Assembly: GCA_045810625.1 (NCBI GenBank)
Contig: JBJMVQ010000044.1
Span: forward strand, 124,001-188,000
Direction of reading: 5' to 3'
DNA length: 64,000 bases
From: JACQFZ01 sp045810625
Lineage (GTDB): Bacteria; Pseudomonadota; Gammaproteobacteria; Acidiferrobacterales; Sulfurifustaceae
The notes under the pieces were generated by a model that worked only from the letters and a program-made list of their open reading frames with translations, ran no database searches and was not told the origin of the DNA. Each line of letters begins with the position of its first letter. Positions within the stretch are counted from its first letter, which is position 1. Both the position numbers and the translations under genes were made by a program. This document shows positions 63,338-64,000 of this stretch, one piece after another.

Positions 63338-64000
63338 ATGAATTTACGCGGGGTGGACCTGAACTTGCTGGGCGTTTTCGATGCGATCTTCGAGACACGC
63401 AGCGTCACGCTTGCCGCCGCCCGCTTCGGCATTACGCAGCCCGCCATGAGCAATGCTCTGGCACGGCTGCGCCGCCTCTGCGGCGATGCCCTGTTCGTGG
63501 CGACGCCGAGCGGCATGCAACCGACGCCGTACGCCCTCGAAATAGCCGTCTCGGTGAAGCAGGCCTTGCACGGCGTCGAATCGGTGCTCGGACATCGGCG
63601 CTCGTTCGATCCGACGACGAGCGAGCGCACATTTCGTTTTCACCTCACGGATATGGGTCAGACTTACTTTCTGCCGCTGCTGCTCGAGCATCTGCGCGGC
63701 GTCGCGCCGCGCGTGCAGGTCGAAGCGGAGACGCTGCCGTTCGAGTCGCTGGGAGATGCGCTGGCCGAAGGCCGAATCGATTTTGCGCTCGGACGGCTGC
63801 CGCGGTTTGGCGGCGCGAGCGTCAAATCAAAGAAGCTATTTGTCGATCACTACGACGTGCTGCTACGCAGCGGGCATCCGGCGGGCGGCAAACGACTTAC
63901 GCGCAAAGCTTTCCTCGACGGATCGCACGCGATCGTGCGTTCCGCAAGCGGCGGACACAAAGTACTCGAGGAGACGTTGATCCGGTTGCGCGCCCGCATC
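63338..64000 (+). CDS. LysR-family transcriptional regulator (partial, 3' end outside window)
   Basis: The frame opens at ATG 63338 and runs to the window edge (221 residues seen). The N-terminal helix-turn-helix is clear: LRGVDLNLLGVFDAIFETRS, VTLAAARFGITQPAMSNALA and RLRRLCGDALFV. The effector domain begins with TFRFHLTDMGQTYFLPLLLE and includes GRIDFALGRLPRF. It is closest in look to the NahR/NodD-like LysR branch. It probably controls the divergent iorA operon in response to an aromatic acid. Confidence 0.93.
   Translation, partial: MNLRGVDLNLLGVFDAIFETRSVTLAAARFGITQPAMSNALARLRRLCGDALFVATPSGMQPTPYALEIAVSVKQALHGVESVLGHRRSFDPTTSERTFRFHLTDMGQTYFLPLLLEHLRGVAPRVQVEAETLPFESLGDALAEGRIDFALGRLPRFGGASVKSKKLFVDHYDVLLRSGHPAGGKRLTRKAFLDGSHAIVRSASGGHKVLEETLIRLRARI

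Noticed and set aside
61764..63341. 525-codon open frame on the plus strand
   Set aside because: Antisense to iorA, whose domains and Fe-S motifs are clear.

Overview
The window is high-GC bacterial DNA, by eye about 60% G+C. Many genes overlap in ATGA or TGATG fashion. Gene content (CusCBA, ChrA/ChrB, a TRAP transporter, proteobacterial-type IorAB, a type VI secretion system, lipoproteins, LysR and MarR regulators) points to a Pseudomonadota, most likely a beta- or gammaproteobacterium. I cannot name the species. No rRNA, tRNA, CRISPR array or intact insertion sequence was recognised.

Region 1 (1-15 kb) is a metal and stress island. It holds a truncated TauE/SafE exporter, a decayed outer-membrane protein, a DUF411 metal-binding protein and a translationally coupled copper/silver efflux operon (cusC-cusB-cusA, with a CusF domain fused to CusB). 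A divergent pair follows: a cupredoxin-like lipoprotein and a PQQ-dependent alcohol dehydrogenase with a lanthanide-type active-site signature. Next comes a chromate operon: chrA, a ChrB split into two overlapping genes, a second ChrB C-domain paralogue, a YVTN beta-propeller and an outer-membrane protein.

Region 2 (15-19.7 kb) has a large GAF-PAS-GGDEF-EAL cyclic-di-GMP protein, a SPOR-domain protein and small orphan genes.

Region 3 (19.7-48.1 kb) is one long leftward type VI secretion (T6SS) operon. In transcription order it runs: a sigma-54 activator; a sigma-54 promoter; a small winged-helix-like protein; a fused tssB-tssC sheath gene; hcp; tssE; tssF; tssG; vgrG; a DUF2169-pentapeptide protein; a second pentapeptide protein; DUF3540; a PAAR-like DUF4150 protein; tssJ; tssK; tssL; tssM; tssA. 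No ClpV/TssH gene is present. Four further genes follow tssA: a candidate HEVKH zinc metallopeptidase, an unknown protein, a methyltransferase-like/TPR/GNAT protein, and an Arg-Ser-Pro-rich protein. This last protein resembles a eukaryotic SR protein and wraps a BMT5-like (DUF2431-like) Rossmann domain. These downstream genes, together with the fused sheath and missing unfoldase, are the most novel part of the window.

Region 4 (48.5-54.2 kb) holds a cytochrome c, relics of copB and of an outer-membrane protein, an SPW-repeat membrane protein, an HtrA/DegP protease with Glu where the catalytic Asp is expected, a fragment of a second htrA, a MarR regulator, a LysM lipoprotein and a single-domain globin.

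Region 5 (54.2-64 kb) is a catabolic locus: an FAD-linked 2-hydroxyacid dehydrogenase, a GNAT acetyltransferase, a TRAP transporter (dctQ-dctM-dctP) and indolepyruvate ferredoxin oxidoreductase (iorA-iorB), with a divergent LysR regulator cut by the window end. A plausible reading is uptake and oxidation of aromatic 2-hydroxy or 2-oxo acids to aryl-CoA thioesters.
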